A stretch of 6,227 bases of DNA, taken from an uncultured Lachnospiraceae bacterium (GTDB taxonomy: Bacteria > Bacillota > Clostridia > Lachnospirales > Lachnospiraceae). The stretch lies in assembly GCA_947178465.1 (NCBI GenBank), contig CAMWYL010000203.1:1-6227 (forward strand), given 5' to 3'. Within the stretch, counting starts at the first letter, position 1. Every line of letters starts with the position of its first letter. The notes beneath the pieces are model-generated. The model had not been told where the DNA came from, ran no database searches, and worked only from the letters and a program-made list of their open reading frames with translations. Shown here one piece after another: positions 4,812 to 6,227 of the stretch. The position numbers and the translations under genes were made by a program.

Positions 4812-6227
4812 ATGAAACGATTTAGAAAAGGAACAAGCCTCTTAGCTTTGCTTCTCTGCCATATCATTCTTGCGGCAACCACCCTTACCGCATACGCGAC
4901 AGACTACGCGGAGGAGCGGGAGGAGCGCAAATCCCTCCCCATACAGTCCAACGACATTAAAAACTGGCCCGAGGGTCCCGCAATCGGTGCGGAATCCGCT
5001 ATTCTTATGGAGATGAATACACACACCATCCTGTATTCCAAGAACATCCATGAGAAGATGTATCCTGCCAGCACAACGAAAATCCTGACCTGTCTGCTTG
5101 CGATGCAGAATTGCAGTCTTGACGAGGATATTACCTTTTCCTACGAGTCCATCTACAGTGTTCCCACCGACGGCTCCAAGCTTGGCGGCGTTGACGAGGG
5201 GGATACCATGAATCTGGAAAACGCACTCTATGCCGTGCTTGTCGAATCCGCCAATGATGTCGCAAATGCGGTCGGAGAACATGTCGCGCAACGTCTCGGC
5301 AAGGAAAAAAGTGAAGCGGCCTTTGCCGCGCTTATGAATGAAAAGGCCAAGAGCCTTGGCTGTACGGACTCGCATTTTGTGAACGCGTGCGGCCTTTTTG
5401 ATGAGAACCACTACACGAGCGCCTACGATTTGGCGCTGATCGGATGTGAGTTTTTTAATAACGAGCTGCTCTGCAAGATGGCCTCCACTCCGCGCTATCA
5501 TTTCAAATTGAAGGAAGAGGATGAGGAGGATGCTTGGATTTCCTCCAAAAACCAATTATACAAGGGAAAGCCCTACGAATATGAATATCTGCTGGGCAGC
5601 AAGACGGGTTATGTCTCTCAGTCACGCCAGACGCTTGTCTCCGCCGCCGAGAAAAACGGCATGAAGCTTGTGTGTGTGATCCTTTGCGAGGACACCCCGT
5701 ATCAGTTTGAGGACACCGTCACGCTATTTCAGTACGGCTTTGAGAATTTCACAAGACTCTCTATCAGTGATAATGAGACAAAATACAAGATTAACAGCAT
5801 GGATTCGTTTGACACGAACAGCGACCTTTTCGGAGATTCGACGCCCTTAATCTCCATGGAAGATGACAGATATGTCATATTGCCAAATACCGCTGAGTTC
5901 TCGGATATGGAATCGGTGCTGACCTATCACGATTCCGGAGCGGATAACGATTCCAATCTGATTGCCACGGTGGATTACAGCTTCTCCGGTGTGCCGGTCG
6001 GAAGTTGCGGCATTATCTTCTCCAGAAGTGATATGCCGGTGTTTCGCTTCTCATCCGAGGGCAACACAGCCTATTCCGAAAACGGCGACGCCCTGCTCTC
6101 GCCTGCAACTGACAGCAATTCCGGCAAACAGGCGGTTATTTTCATCAATGTAAAAAGGGTAATTCTCGGAGTCGTTGTTGTGGCGGGAGTCGCCATTGTT
6201 ACAGTTATCATCATCTCCACCATCAAC
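4812..6227 (+). CDS. D-alanyl-D-alanine carboxypeptidase (peptidase S11, PBP5/DacF type), 3' end outside the window
   Basis: The frame is open for 472 codons and runs off the window edge. A signal peptide (basic MKRFRK, hydrophobic 9-28, likely cleavage after AYA at 29) leads to a penicillin-binding domain at about 55-315. It has all three active-site motifs: S87-T-T-K90 (nucleophile and base), S146-A-N148, and K264-T-G266. The enzyme removes the terminal D-Ala from peptidoglycan pentapeptides outside the membrane, limiting cross-linking, and is a beta-lactam target. Residues 316-440 form a linker and beta-rich region (VATVDYSFSGVPVG-like strand at about 384-397), and 449-470 is a membrane helix. 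This is a true membrane anchor in place of the amphipathic tail of E. coli PBP5, and the protein continues beyond it. An acidic stretch (EEDEED, 235-240) sits in the catalytic domain. It has its own promoter and no link to the tRNA-like gene beyond position. The family call is very secure; which paralogue it is cannot be said. Confidence 0.95.
   Translation, partial: MKRFRKGTSLLALLLCHIILAATTLTAYATDYAEEREERKSLPIQSNDIKNWPEGPAIGAESAILMEMNTHTILYSKNIHEKMYPASTTKILTCLLAMQNCSLDEDITFSYESIYSVPTDGSKLGGVDEGDTMNLENALYAVLVESANDVANAVGEHVAQRLGKEKSEAAFAALMNEKAKSLGCTDSHFVNACGLFDENHYTSAYDLALIGCEFFNNELLCKMASTPRYHFKLKEEDEEDAWISSKNQLYKGKPYEYEYLLGSKTGYVSQSRQTLVSAAEKNGMKLVCVILCEDTPYQFEDTVTLFQYGFENFTRLSISDNETKYKINSMDSFDTNSDLFGDSTPLISMEDDRYVILPNTAEFSDMESVLTYHDSGADNDSNLIATVDYSFSGVPVGSCGIIFSRSDMPVFRFSSEGNTAYSENGDALLSPATDSNSGKQAVIFINVKRVILGVVVVAGVAIVTVIIISTIN

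Noticed and set aside
4842..5555. Long minus-strand open frame of 237 codons
   Set aside because: It lies wholly antisense to the carboxypeptidase, whose frame carries all S11 motifs. The antisense product has no recognisable domain and is a codon-bias shadow.
1..6227. CRISPR arrays, insertion sequences, integrase or attachment sites
   Set aside because: No spaced repeats, transposase motifs or terminal inverted repeats were seen. The tRNA-like gene has no nearby duplicate of its 3' end to suggest an integrated element.

Overview
The window looks like chromosomal DNA of a Gram-positive gut-type clostridium, most likely Lachnospiraceae. The reasons are the moderate G+C, the SigmaA-like promoters, the purine-rich ribosome binding sites, and the gene families: a PadR/HAAS pair, a SdpI-like protein, a BspA-type leucine-rich-repeat protein and a DacA/DacF-type carboxypeptidase with a C-terminal membrane anchor. 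The organism is an inference from these features.

Left end (1-203): no intact gene. On the + strand there is a decayed NUDIX hydrolase remnant whose recognisable pieces lie in two reading frames.

Minus-strand operon (204-2061): the order of transcription is a PadR-family repressor, a HAAS-type membrane protein with an extracellular DUF3887-like domain, a SdpI-like membrane protein, and a three-helix membrane protein. The last two genes overlap by ATGA. A near-consensus promoter (TTGACA-17-TAGAAT) precedes padR, and a perfect 7-bp inverted repeat sits on the predicted start of transcription, as expected for autorepression. The cassette looks like a ligand-controlled envelope stress or immunity module; its trigger cannot be read from the sequence.

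Plus-strand pair (2077-4470): an atypical short-chain dehydrogenase/reductase carries an N-terminal four-cysteine zinc-ribbon-like segment and has Thr where the catalytic Tyr is expected. It is followed after 3 nt by a cytoplasmic BspA-type leucine-rich-repeat protein with a helical C-terminal domain. The two are probably translationally coupled, and their joint role is unknown. Their promoter lies back-to-back with that of padR.

RNA gene (4486-4656): a strong promoter (TTGACG-17-TATACT) leads into a leader with competing hairpins and then a 71-nt tRNA-like gene. All four stems pair perfectly or with one G-U, but it has anticodon CTC preceded by C33 instead of the near-universal U33, a U1-A72 pair, and no encoded CCA. 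This is the strongest oddity in the window.

Right end (4693-6227): a secreted, membrane-anchored D-alanyl-D-alanine carboxypeptidase (peptidase S11) with its own promoter, open at the window edge.
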